This document shows positions 33,726-46,689 of a stretch of DNA of 64,000 nucleotides, one piece after another. Position 1 is the first letter of the stretch, and each line of letters begins with the position of its first letter. The position numbers were made by a program, and so were the translations under genes. A model generated the notes under the pieces. The model had not been told where the DNA came from and did no database searches. It worked only from the letters and a program-made list of their open reading frames with translations. The DNA comes from Pristionchus mayeri (lineage: Eukaryota > Nematoda > Chromadorea > Rhabditida > Neodiplogasteridae), in assembly GCA_036245805.1 (NCBI GenBank), contig BTRK01000005.1, positions 17,894,984-17,958,983 of the forward strand. The letters are read 5' to 3'.

Positions 33726-35434
33726 TCAGGGGGACAGAGAATGGAAGGGGGGTGAGAGGGAGGGAGTACGACAGTGCTCACTCAGTAGACATCTCAGACT
33801 ATTAAGGACGAGATGGATAGTGATCTCCTTCTGGATGTTGTAGTCAGCGAGGGTGCGGCGGTCCTCGAGTACCTTGCCTACAAGTGTATCCCACTATCAT
33901 ACTATTGATCGAGATAAATTTGATGGTAAAAATAAATAGATACTAACCAGCGTAGATGAGATTCTGGTTATGAGGAGGGATTCCTTCCTTCTCCTGGATC
34001 TTAGTCTTCACGTACTCGACGGTGTCTGAAGCCGCCACATAGAGAGTGATCGTCTTCCCAGTGAGAGTCCTCACGAAGATCGGCATTCTGAAAAGAGTGC
34101 TGCTTATTTACAACAAAAAAGAAGTCGTATGCGTAGCAGCTATCTAAAGATCAGGATTCAACATTCCGGAAAGGTTAAACCCCGCACCCAGAACGTTTAG
34201 TAGTAAGTCATTCAAGGGCAGGCAAATCCCCCTCTATTGCACCTACCTTGAATCAACCGTATCGGAGGGGCTGCTTCTGTTGGTCGAGTCCTTCTTGTCC
34301 GTGATGGTCAGCTTTCCATTGTGGACGTACGACGAGCGGAGAGAATCGACGTTCGCATCCGTGGTATAGAAAGACGTGCCTAAAAGGAGAGAACAAGGTC
34401 GTTATACCACCTCAATGTTTCCTGCATTTGCATACAAAATTAAAATTAGATAATTTGAACTCTCATAATCATATTCATTTGCCCTTTAAAGTTTCCCAAC
34501 ACCCATGGAAATAATTTAAATTGGCGGGAGTACCCTGATCACGACAAAACGAGCGAGATAGTGTGTAAAAGGGAGCGGGCGTGATCAGGCAACTCAGACT
34601 TGGGTAACTTTAAGAACTCAACACAACTCAAATCAAAATCCGAACCTTCAAAGAGCAGGGACTGTTGATCCGGGGCGATTCCCACCAGGTCCTGGACCTT
34701 CGCCTTCACCTTCTCGATGGCTTCGGAAGCCTCGACGTCGAAAGTGAGTTTCTTGCCGGCGGGAGTTTTGACGATGATCGGCATTCTGAAAGAAAAAATA
34801 TATATTTTTTTGAATCTAAGGTTTTTCTGTGACTCAAAATCCCACGGCAAGTTCCTTTCTAGCACTGTCTCCCGCCCACCAACCTTGAATCAGCCAAATC
34901 GACGGGAATGGTTCTATTGGCCGAGGCCTTCTTCTTGGCTTCGACAGTCAGACGGCCGTTGTTGAAGAACCACGAACGAAGAGACTCGAGATTGACGTCG
35001 TCGGGAAGGACGAACGTGCGAAAGAGGGACATGAAAAGAGAGAGGAGATTAGAGATCAAAGATCAGCACTCAATATCAACAACCACTCACATCTTGGTGA
35101 TTCCGTGCGTGTCGTTCTCATCTCGATCTTGAGTACTCTGCCCGCCAGATTCACCTTGACCTCTTCACGTCTGAAGAGAGGGACGTCCACGGAGATAGTG
35201 TACTTGTCACGAGTGTTCTCGACCTGAAATCCAACTATTTCCAGTCATTGATAGCCAAAAGGAGGAACGAACCTCTCCGATGGGGGAGACGATCTTGGGA
35301 GGCTGCTGGATGGGGACAGGAGGAGTCCTCGGGATGACGACCTCCTCCTTCCTCGTCTTCCGAGCCGGTATAAACCTCCTCCCCTTCCCTTCGTCATACT
35401 CGGAGGGATAAAGGGGATATCCAGGGTAGCTCAT
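33726..35434 (-). CDS. Chimeric small heat-shock protein / ubiquitin gene (possibly partly decayed)
   Basis: Seven exons on the minus strand. Exon 1 (35434-35273) starts [18 protein letters not shown]. Exon 2 (35223-35091) has alpha-crystallin strands [20 protein letters not shown] and GRVLKIE. Exon 3 (about 35030-34884) has [29 protein letters not shown] and an IPV tail. Exon 4 (34785-34646) is an N-terminal ubiquitin half ([27 protein letters not shown]). Exon 5 (34379-34247) repeats the sHSP C-terminal half ([19 protein letters not shown]). Exon 6 (34087-33948) is a second ubiquitin half ([25 protein letters not shown]). Exon 7 (33877-33726) completes it ([20 protein letters not shown]) and runs on without Gly-Gly to a stop. 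Junctions from exon 3 to 7 keep phase. Exon 2 has an apparent one-base shift before a [12 protein letters not shown] segment, and exon 3 follows TTTTCAT where TTTTCAG is expected. Confidence 0.7.
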
Positions 35435-35501
35435 GACGCACAGCGTAGGGCCTGCTCTCGCGGGCGTCGGACGATAATGAGGAGGTGGGCGGAGTTTGCA
35501 G

Positions 35502-35513
35502 CCTTTTATACCC
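35502..35513 (-). promoter_or_regulatory. TATA box of the sHSP-ubiquitin gene
   Basis: Read on the minus strand this is gggtataaaaggc, about 70 bp before the start codon. It is a near-consensus TATA box, as usual for heat-shock genes. A GAAGCTC half-match to a heat-shock element lies just upstream (35519-35525), but a full nGAAnnTTCn array is not visible. Confidence 0.6.
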
Positions 35514-36074
35514 GGGGAGAAGCTCGCGCGCGGTATCGATCGCTCTACAGGCCGCCGCTCTCTCTGATCTACCCACTCTCTTTGTTGTTTACGCGGTTTC
35601 GCAACTATTGCACAATCACGGCGAGAGACCATGTGGACGGAAGAGAGTAAGTTTATGACAATTGCTTGAAGCCAGTCTGCGGTTCCAAGTCCCAAAACGC
35701 CTTGCCAAATTGAGGTACCAGGTTTCAACTTTAGTCTACAATAGTAGACAATGATGCTAGGTTATGATTTCACCAAAACTGCTACCGAGCAATACTCTCA
35801 GACTACGATACCGGGAAGGGGGAACAATAATACAGTATCCGATGTACGTTTATTTAAAGTGTTTACCTTCATTCACATTTAGAATAAGATAAAAATGGAA
35901 TCTAACTTTATCAACTAAAACAAGCATGCAATAATGCAGTAATCATTACTACACTCGATCATCATCCTATTGTGCAAGTATTTCCCGTTCCGAGGAGATG
36001 GATGATTCGAATGTCAACAATATCAATGTAATATTTTGAAATTAAATATTAATTCGTTCCGATAACTTCTCCTG

Positions 36075-39000
36075 CTACACATCGTATCGTTCGAAGTGAG
36101 TCCTGGACACATTGATGGTCTTGAACTTGGACTGGATCTCCCTGAGTGCTTCGATGTCCGCCTTGCTCGTTATCTCCATCTTCACGAAATCGTCTTCGTC
36201 GAAGTGAATGATCTGATACTCGGTGACATCCTGAGAGATCAAAGATCAATCTCAACTCTCAATCTACGAGACCTGCTCCTCGAAGATGTCCACGAGACGA
36301 CTGAGTCCGCGCCGCTTCAATTCCTGCATTACCGAACCTGAAAATCGATTAGATATACTGTAGGGAACGGGTGTGATACAGTACCCGTGATGAGAGCCTC
36401 TCCTCGCGTCACCCTCGTGGAATAGGGAGAGCTGCGACGAGGTGGCACTCCAAGATGAGGAGTCGAACGGAAACTGAGATCAAAGACCAAGTGGGCGACT
36501 AGAGATCAAAGATCAAACCTCCGCAGCGTAGTGCTGCTCTCCTCTAAAGGAGTCAGTCCACTGATCGAACGACAACTCCCGATGGAGTCAATGGAGGAGA
36601 TCGAGTCGCGTGACTTCTTTATCATCCTGCAGGATATTACCGTATCCATACCGTACCCGAAGGATACGGTATAATCCTACCGTACCTAGGTGTGGTCCTA
36701 TGCGGCGTTCCCCCTCCTGTCGTCTCTGATCTTCGAATACGCGTCTGCTGGGGGACATCTAGCAAGAGAGGATCGCCCCCAGAACCACTCACTCCAGGAG
36801 ATCGAGTCATCAGGAATCGGGTACTGTAATGGGAATACGGTAGGATTGAATACGGTAGATCATGAGCAGGATAAATTACGGTACCTAGCGTATGGCAAGC
36901 GGTGCTGTAGTGGCGGATAGAGCACAGGTTGCTGCTGCGCATCCTTCTTTTCACGACCGCGGAATCCCTGAAGTTGATTAGCTACAGTATCCCGATTATT
37001 GATTAGCGACTCACATATTGGCTGGACCTAAAAACAGCCAGATCGAGAACTTCCTTCGGAAGGATGTCACTATCGAGATTCTGAAGTGGTCTTTGATCTC
37101 TGATCTCTTTTCTCCACCCACTTGTGACCCTCTCGGCTCCGTATCACGGTTGTACAAATCGAAGAAGCACACGGCTGCGAACGATTGAGACTCCTGAAGA
37201 AATAATTGTTGCACTCCAGCGTACGACCTGTCGAACTACCGTATACCTCGGCCATGCTCCTCGCGACGTCGATGAGTCGATTGAGGTTGTTCTTCTCACG
37301 TCGTTTCACCCACTCTCGACGACCGAGAATGAGGTCACCAGCCAGTATCAGCTTCTGAGGGGCGATCTTTGATCTTTTGAACGTGTTCTTTGATCTCTCT
37401 CACCCGATGGTTCCTTCCCACGACAGGCCAAGTCGCCTTTCTCATCTCGTAGATCTCTCGCATTCTGATAGCAGACGAGTGAGATTCACTCCGATCTGTC
37501 ATCCCGAACTGAATTATCGACTAAATGGAAGGTGGGCAAGATACTGCTCTCTGCCATCAGGATAAAGCGGGCTGCACAGAGTGATACTGTATCACGAATC
37601 GCCACTTGAACACAGATTTATCTTTGATCTTTCGTACCTTGTGCTTGCTGCTACTGAATATCTTGGTGACGGATCCTCCCGATAGGCGGAAGACGGACTG
37701 CTTCTTGGGCGAGAAAGTGGAGAGCGCCTGACGGAAACTGTCCTCGCCATCTTCTGACAAAAATCAAAGATCAAGACGAAGCAAAGATAGACTGACTATG
37801 ACAATCAACGAACATTCATTGTTGAAAAATTCGGATTAGAAGGTTTGAGTGCTACCACTGAAGCAAACTTTCTGAAGATTGAGTTCCGATCAAAGATCAC
37901 CCGCACCGAACGAAGCCATGTAGAGATCCCAGGCAGTCTGTCCTAGGTTGTTCATCGCACTGGGAGACGCACCACTCGTCAATAGCAACTCGCAGAAGTC
38001 GTGATCCCTGGGAAGCGAGCGATCAACTAGCAAACTCGCCGTGAATTCACAGTATTGGACAAATGCGTGAGAATCCACTAAATACCAAAGATTACCTCAT
38101 AAATGCAGCGATCATCAAGGAGTCGAGTGCGAGCTTCGACTCCGAGGCATCGACTGGCTGCTCGAGAGTAGCGAGCATGTGACGGAGCTGGAGCAAGATG
38201 GAATATGTGACCATAATGTAAGAGATCAAAGATCACGCACAGCGGCTAGATTTCCAGCGAGAGTGGAGAAGACGGTGGGTGGCACTCCATCAGGGACGAC
38301 CTCCTTCCTCTGCAGAGATCAAGATTAGCCCTCATCATATCTCGTTCTACCTTCTTACTCTCTTAGTTATAAAGGCTAATGAACCGACTTGTATCTTTCC
38401 TTAATTTTTCCCCAAAGGTATTAATCACAGGTGATTGTTAGATAATGATATTCTCCCTCCTCGCCTTAATCGCTAGGCTCATCTTCGCAAGATCTCCTTC
38501 GAGAATAAGTTGTCGCAGGTCCTTCATCTCGGTCGGAATCTCTGCAATGACTCCGCCCCTTTCAGGCTCCGCCCCTCAGCCCCGCCCACTCACTCCTCTT
38601 CGACATGTGATCGCGAAATAGTTCGACCACGTCCACGCGTCTCTGGTACTCTGCCAGCTCCTTCGCACTCTTTCCCCTGCAATGAAACGACATTCGAATC
38701 GTTTGGGCCAGCCCTCTCTTAACTGTCTTTCCCTCTAAGGGCTTCCACCCAGCAACCTCTCCCACCGGGCCTTGTGGCCTAATGGATAAGGCGTCGGACT
38801 TCGGATCCGAAGATTGCAGGTTCGAGTCCTGCCAGGGTCGAAATTTTTGTATTTTCCCTTTTGGATTCCTTAGAATTCATTTTCCTCTTCACTATAATTT
38901 CGTGGGGCTAATGAAATGTCAAATGAGGTTACTGTAGGGATAAAACCTGAGAATTTTCTCAACTATCCTCAACGATGCGTTCTTATATTCTCATCTTCTC

Positions 39001-42000
39001 ATTCTCCCTAATCTTCGTTCATCTTCTCGTCATCGCTCATGCGAGTAAGGAGATGTATCTGAGTGACGACAGTCCCCAGTTCAAAGCCTGCTACAATGAG
39101 TGACCTCCTTTTGATCGGTGAGCAGTGACCTTTGCTATTTCAGATGCTTCCGACACTGCGAGAGAAATTTTGATGACCAATGTGAAGGGCACTGCACGTA
39201 AGCAATTTATAGCGTGCAAAATTCATTTTGATTTCAGAAATACTGAAATATCTCATTTGAGGAAGAAATGCCACGCCCTTCGTAGGAAGAGAGAAGAGGG
39301 GGAGTTAGCCGAGAAGGAAGGAGAGAAGAGGGAAGTCGACCCTCCGAGCGACTTCTACTTTGATCAGTAGACAATCGATAAAGTAGTTTACATAAATCAA
39401 ATTAATCGCAGACTATTGAAATCGGAAAATAAGGATTGCATTTGATTTTCAAAGAACATGTTGAAACGAGAGCAGTGTGGTTCAAATTTGATCATGACGT
39501 AATCTTTCGAGAATGTCTCGCCCTTCCTTTACCTCTTTGCTCTTTTAGTGTTCAAGATGGGCGATTAGATAACATGAGAATTTCACAGGAAACTCCTCGC
39601 TAGCTCTCACTTCTCCCTTCTCCTCAATGTTCACAATGCGTTCTCTCGTCCTCTTCTTTCTCTTCTTCGTTCTTCTCTCGATGAGTCAAGGGGCAGAAGG
39701 ACAGCAGTTCGTTCTCCCCTACGAGTGTCACTCTGCTCTCTTCGATAAGTGCTTCGATTGGTGCGTTTTCCCGAGATGCCCTTGTTTGCAATGTTAGTTT
39801 TAAATTTAAAAAGTAACTTGTTTTCAGCTGCTTCAGAGACACGATGGCTCATGATAACTGCAGGTGGGTATTTTTTTTATTTTAGAGCATACATTTTTCT
39901 TAGTAAACAATTATTGCCAAGTTAGGGGAGCTAATCTAATTTTTGAAAGCCTTTTTTGCAGGCTAAAGTGCATCGAGGCCGGGAATTGATCTATTGAATC
40001 AATAAAAAAACATATTTAAATTGATAAAATATTTCTATGATCTCTTTAATAAAGTCTTTACACCAGAGTTTGTTTGAATAAAAACGATTAGATATCTCCG
40101 TTGGCGCCAATACAATGACAAGCCGAATCTGATTGTCTTTCATACAAAATCCAAAGATCGATGTCATTCGAGATGCACTTCTCTTACTTTCTCCTTCTCC
40201 TCCTCTCCATCTTCCTCATCTCAGTCTACGCTCGAAACACAGCTCATCTCTCTAACTTCGATCCCTACGACGAATTCGAACAGTGCAGAGACCAGTGAAT
40301 CAACCTTACTTGTGAATCACTTCCGCTATTTTCCGAAATTTAGGCGCATTCAAGACCGGACTAAGAATACGAACAGAAGACTCAACGACAAATTGACTCG
40401 CAATTTGGAGAAAAACTGTGAGGAACGATATGATCACAAGAAGAAAGAAGATCAAGCCACTTTCGGAGGAGAGGACGAACATCCTCCCTACACTGACTGA
40501 TAAAGGTTGAATAGGAAGATTAGATAGCTTCCTATCGTACATGTTAGAAAAATCGGTTAACAGTGTCGTGGAAAACCACTATACTGTTACATTCGCACCT
40601 ACTGGACGTCAGGGTTGATCGGAATAATCACCTTATGGGACCAAACAAGAGCAAATGCGAGGTGAATCCAATGATGAATCGAAGAAGGGACTCACATTCG
40701 TTGCAAGATAAGCAGATAGATACGGCAGAATTGCAACCAATACGTGTAAAATAAAAAATGGTGGGAAACCCAAAATGTGAAATGGTCTTACTTGAGTGCT
40801 GCATGATGGGGGTCTGCCTCCAATTCGAGGAGACACGCGATCATCGGACGATTTGAGCAGAGAACTGAAGAGATCAAAGATCACCTTTAGATATTGCATA
40901 TTTGTTCTCCAGATCGAAGTCAATGACCACTGTCAGAACAAAGAATACTCTTCTGGCTTTAAGCAGGGTATTCTTGGAAAGAAAATTTCATAGATTAAAG
41001 ATCAAACCTGCGCAAGTGAGGGCGGACAAGTTGTAGAGCCTTTCGGCGACCTCGTTGATAGGGGCCTTTCCGCTGAAAGAGACCAAAAATAAGAAAAAAA
41101 TGCGTTCTTAGTCTTCTCAATATCTTTGAACAGAGTTCATGCAAATGTATACTTCGAAATAAAAAGTCAAAGATCAAGTTCTCACATCTTGACGAGATGG
41201 CTGAGTGAGACAGCATTTCCCCTGAATGCAGCTGCGATGAGAGGAGTGGGAGAGTACCCCTCGCAGCCAGATGTCTTCACCGTCAGATTGATCAACTTCT
41301 TCACTATCTGCAAGATTTGATCTTTGATTTTAACTCAGAACAAGAATGTTCTTTCATCTGTACCTGATCGTGTCCTCCACTAGAGGCAAGTGTGAGCGCA
41401 GAAGAGCCGAGGTATCTGGAAATACAATTTGGAGGAATTTCACCAATTGTGGAAACAAAGGAGTTTATACTTTCGTCTAGTTCCTACACTTTCGAAGCAT
41501 ACGAATGACAGGACTCACGTTAATCGATGGATATCCGCCCCTCTCTGCAGCAGGACTTCGATCACCTTGAGATGCCCCTCTCTGCAGGCCTGGTGGAAGG
41601 CCGTCATTCCCACCTGAATACAGAAAGATCATTTCATTTAGGGTCTGGAGCTAAGGAGAATATGCAGTGACACCCCGTAAATGGAGTTCTGGAATAGCAA
41701 GAAAGAAGAAGAGACGAAAGATCTGACCTGATTGCAGAAGTCGATGTCCGCGCCGTGCTCTAGCAGCGCCGTCACCAGTCGATCGTTGCCTAAGAGTTCA
41801 TATTTGATCTCGAAGGCCTTCCATTTTACAGCCATTTTTTACAGCCATGATCTATTGGAAATGACGAACAGTATTCAAACTGATATCTATTGTCTCAAAG
41901 GATGATTTACAAGAAGTCTTGGCCCATTCACAGATCCACTCGTCCCCTACTCTCGCCTCTCACCGGTGGCAGCAGCCACTTGCAGGGCAGTCACTCGGTC

Positions 42001-42381
42001 GTCGTCGTAGTCATCGACGTGCACTCTCCCCTCACGGATGAACTTCATGACCTAAGAGGACGATCTTTGATATTTTCAGTCACTTTCTTAATCAAGTTAA
42101 TTTTGTTATTTTTCAAACTCAATGCTACCAACTATTGAGTTAGCGTAATTATCGAAAGGATAAATACGCTGTGTGAAATTTATCTGAACAAGTCGATTTT
42201 TCATTATAAATAAGAGACCTCGTAGTAAAAGTGCAATGAGGCAATCGATCACTGATATCCTCCCTTATCTTCCTTTCTCCTCCTCACTCACTTCATCCGT
42301 ATCTCCATCCATCGCGGCCTCCAGCATGCTCATCTTGTCTGAGTCCCTCACCTCCGGCTTCTCGTGCGTGCTCCCACTCAT
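36075..42381 (-). CDS. Ankyrin-repeat and SAM-domain protein (ANKS-like)
   Basis: Large adaptor protein. The minus-strand start at 42379-42381 gives MSGSTHEKPEVRDSDKMSML. Ankyrin repeats follow: HVDDYDDDRVTALQVAAATG (about 41966-42050), DRLVTALLEHGADIDFCNQ (about 41728-41790), GMTAFHQACREGHLKVIEVL (about 41545-41615), SSALTLASSGGHDQIVKKL, YSPTPLIAAAFRGNAVSLSH (about 41195-41260), NRPMIACLLELEADPHHAAL (about 40796-40855), GKSAKELAEYQRRVDVVELF (about 38615-38675) and CELLLTSGASPSAMNNLGQ. After a low-complexity middle region, the C-terminus is a SAM-like domain (RGLSRLVDIFEEQDVTEYQI, DDFVKMEI, EALREIQSKF) ending HFERYDV, with the stop at 36075-36077. The nearest known architecture is ANKS3/ANKS6, which are ciliary in vertebrates; I do not assign a symbol. 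The intron about 38680-40795 hosts four other genes. Confidence 0.8.
38768..38840 (+). tRNA. tRNA-Arg (anticodon TCG)
   Basis: The 73-nt cloverleaf has acceptor arms GGCCTTG and CAGGGTC plus discriminator G (two wobble pairs). The A box is TGGCCTAATGG, the D arm GCCTAATGGATAAGGC, and the anticodon stem TCGGA/TCCGA holds a CTTCGGA loop (anticodon 38801-38803). The T arm is GCAGG-TTCGAGT-CCTGC. There is no intron, and a TTTTT terminator follows at 38844. It lies in an intron of the ankyrin-SAM gene, on the opposite strand. Confidence 0.96.
38975..39370 (+). CDS. Small secreted Cys-rich protein, nested gene 1
   Basis: The ATG at 38975 begins a strong signal peptide (MRSYILIFSFSLIFVHLLVI, then AHAS). 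Exon 1 ends FKACYNE at a donor near 39097. Exon 2 (after an acceptor at about 39143) encodes FRHCERNFDDQCEGHCT, and exon 3 (from about 39239) encodes NTEISHLRKKCHALRRKREE and an acidic tail ending SDFYFDQ; the stop is at 39368-39370. The mature peptide has six to seven cysteines in its first 50 residues and a charged tail with dibasic sites. I recognise no family. It is the first of three similar genes in tandem on the plus strand, inside an intron of the minus-strand ankyrin-SAM gene. Confidence 0.72.
39627..39989 (+). CDS. Small secreted Cys-rich protein, nested gene 2
   Basis: The ATG at 39627 (or the in-frame ATG three codons later) opens a signal peptide (MRSLVLFFLFFVLLSMSQGA). Exon 1 ends HSALFDKCFDW at a donor at about 39760. 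Exon 2 (39828-39864) adds a Cys and RDTMAHDNC, and exon 3 (39961-39989) adds KCIEAGN and the stop at 39987-39989. The mature peptide is about 45 residues with five cysteines in a C-x8-C-x3-C-type spacing. An AATAAA follows at about 40000. Gene structure (three exons, signal peptide, first donor after an FD-x-C-x-x-W/E segment) resembles the preceding gene, so the two are probably diverged duplicates. The function is unknown. Confidence 0.7.
40161..40500 (+). CDS. Small secreted charged protein, nested gene 3
   Basis: The ATG at 40161 opens a signal peptide (MSFEMHFSYFLLLLLSIFLI, then SVYA). Exon 1 ends FEQCRD at a donor at 40295. Exon 2 (40344-40500) continues in phase with RIQDRTKNTNRRLNDKLTRN and NCEERYDHKKKEDQ and ends EHPPYTD, with the stop at 40498-40500. 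It has only two cysteines, but the FEQCRD/NCEERYD spacing resembles FKACYNE/RHCERNF of nested gene 1. It is likely a third family member that lost cysteines. The function is unknown. Confidence 0.68.
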
Positions 42382-42841
42382 GGCCGCCGATTGCTAGCGC
42401 CTATCGCCCGGCCCTCAAATCCCCGGCTCCCTGCAGCCCTACTAAATGCTCTTGTAAAACAATGTAAAAATTCTGACAAAAAACGCGCAAACAGGTAAAG
42501 ATCAATGATCAATTATCGACAAGGAGTGAGATTTGACACGTTCGCATATTGATTGCGTATATGCTGCCTCCCCCTGTGCTGCTCTACTGAGTGTTGATGA
42601 TTAGTGAGGAGAGAGATAAGGTAGGAAGAGAGAAGGAGAGAGAGACGAAAGTGACACGGCCAAACGGGAAATGTGGGAAAGTTTGTGAGGGCTGCACCAT
42701 TGATGATCGAGAGATCTGCTGTGAGTCAGTCAATGAACTCACGTTGTAAAGCAAGGTTTATCATGACAAGAATGGCATACAACTGAGATCGGAGATTGAG
42801 CAAACGAGGATAAGTTACACGGTTACATACAGAGAATTAAT
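42382..42841. other. Spacer between ankyrin-SAM gene and the next minus-strand gene
   Basis: GA-rich with no open frame of note. It presumably holds the ankyrin-SAM promoter. One GATCAATGATCA-like motif lies at about 42500. Confidence 0.45.
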
Positions 42842-43891
42842 TTACAATTTGAGTGCCTCGCAAGTTTTTGCTATCAGTCCAAGTTTGGCTGCTTCCTCCT
42901 TCTGAAAGGGAAAGGATTGCATCATCACTAGTGAACGCTATGGATAGCATCCCTCCTCACCTTCATCCCCGTCCTCTTCGTCCCCCTATTCTCTCCACAC
43001 TTCTTTTTCAGATGCACATCAGTGGAAAGGGGCGGGGCTTCAAGCATCTGGAACTTCAATCGATATGTGACTACCGTATGTATACTTACCGTAATCAGAT
43101 ACCGTCGGGAGAAGGCGTAGTCTGCCCATCCTCGATTCTCTGCTGCAGCTTTCACTCCATCTGCGATCGCACCTAGAATCATCATCAGTGGCTAAACTAC
43201 AGTAACCTAGAGTACTGTCGTCCCAGATTAAAGTAGGTGACCTACCCGACAGGTGTTCTATCCAGGAAGGTGAGGGAACGCCCGGTTGCACGCCCACGTA
43301 CTCGAGGTACTATAATTTATCGAAAAATTGTTCATGTAATCTCTAGAACGAACTCCGTCCGTTCTCCTCTAGAGGACCAAGTGAAAAGAAAGGGGTCCTC
43401 GCGAGGCATCCAAGGGATGAATCCATACATTTCTCAGATACAATAAAATATGCAGGTGTCAAAATTCGAATGTTATATACACAGAACGACTATAGGCTTG
43501 TTACAGGTGATACCTGTGGTTCCCTTTTCGAGAGTGGAAGAAATTTGATGTACAACGGATTTCCCGCCTCCGTTCGGAACCTCTTGCGTGTCGCGTTCGG
43601 ATTTGTGAACCTGAGAAGATGGTAGTTTTAATCGATAGATGCTTCCTACAGTACTCACCACTCAGCAGCGAGTCCCTGCACGCTCATCTTCATCGTACCA
43701 ACTGATTTGACGCCCGAGTGAGACTCGATCGTGAACTCGCTGAGAGAGAATTGTTGGCATTCTGCCATGAAGCTACCGTACTCACCGCCTGAGGCACTGT
43801 CGGTCGAGACCGTCCACGAGGAGTACGGTATTGAGGAGGAAGATCGACGTCCAGAGCTGACATCGTTTCTTATTAATACGCTAACTAACAA
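42842..43891 (-). CDS. Conserved-looking protein of unknown function
   Basis: I do not recognise the family. The minus strand gives a run SSWTVSTDSASGGEYGSFMA, then QQFSLSEFTIESHSGVKSVG and MKMSVQGLAAEW (43890-43655). It is spliced in phase to FTNPNATRKRFRTEAGNPLY and IKFLPLSKREPQ (about 43513-43612), YLEYVGVQPGVPSPSWIEHL (about 43245-43310), AIADGVKAAAENRGWADYAF (about 43100-43173) and EEAAKLGLIAKTCEALKL; the stop is at 42842-42844. The start is uncertain: 43891 (MLVSVLIRND) keeps the first run in one exon, while an ATG at 43863 in another frame does not. It lies about 180 bp downstream of the membrane-protein gene, so it may be cotranscribed. Confidence 0.55.
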
Positions 43892-44042
43892 TGCATTCGA
43901 TTCATATTTTTTCTAGAAAATTGAGTGAAAAGCGAATGCTTCTTGCGAGTTCAGGAGAGTGGGAATAACTAGCAGATTAGAGCTTCTTCTCTTTCGTTTC
44001 CACTCAACTACGATATGAGATTTTCTTACAAAATTAATTTAA

Positions 44043-46295
<2,253 letters not shown>

Positions 46296-46689
46296 TCTGA
46301 GACAAATAGTTTTACATCACGATTATTGTTACTGTATTAGTTCACGAGCATGCTTCACAACACCCACTTCCCAGTATCTCCATCGGAATGTTACCGTGTT
46401 ATCATGCTGTACGAAGTTATTTCGATAACAAATAAATAACGTTTATACAAGTATATCTCTATGCGAAATACAATAACAGTTCTCACTCTCTGTAAACATT
46501 CGAAAGGAAGGGAATAGATTAGTGCGGAAGGAAACAAAACAGTCACTGTGATACCCCGGGTGTGTCTGTGTGGTTGAATGATCGTCGACTATGTATGCTG
46601 AATGGATGGAAGTAAATACAATCATGCAACCCTGATTCAGGGGTAAAGTACAAAGTAATTCAACGATTCCGTGATAATATATTCTATGC

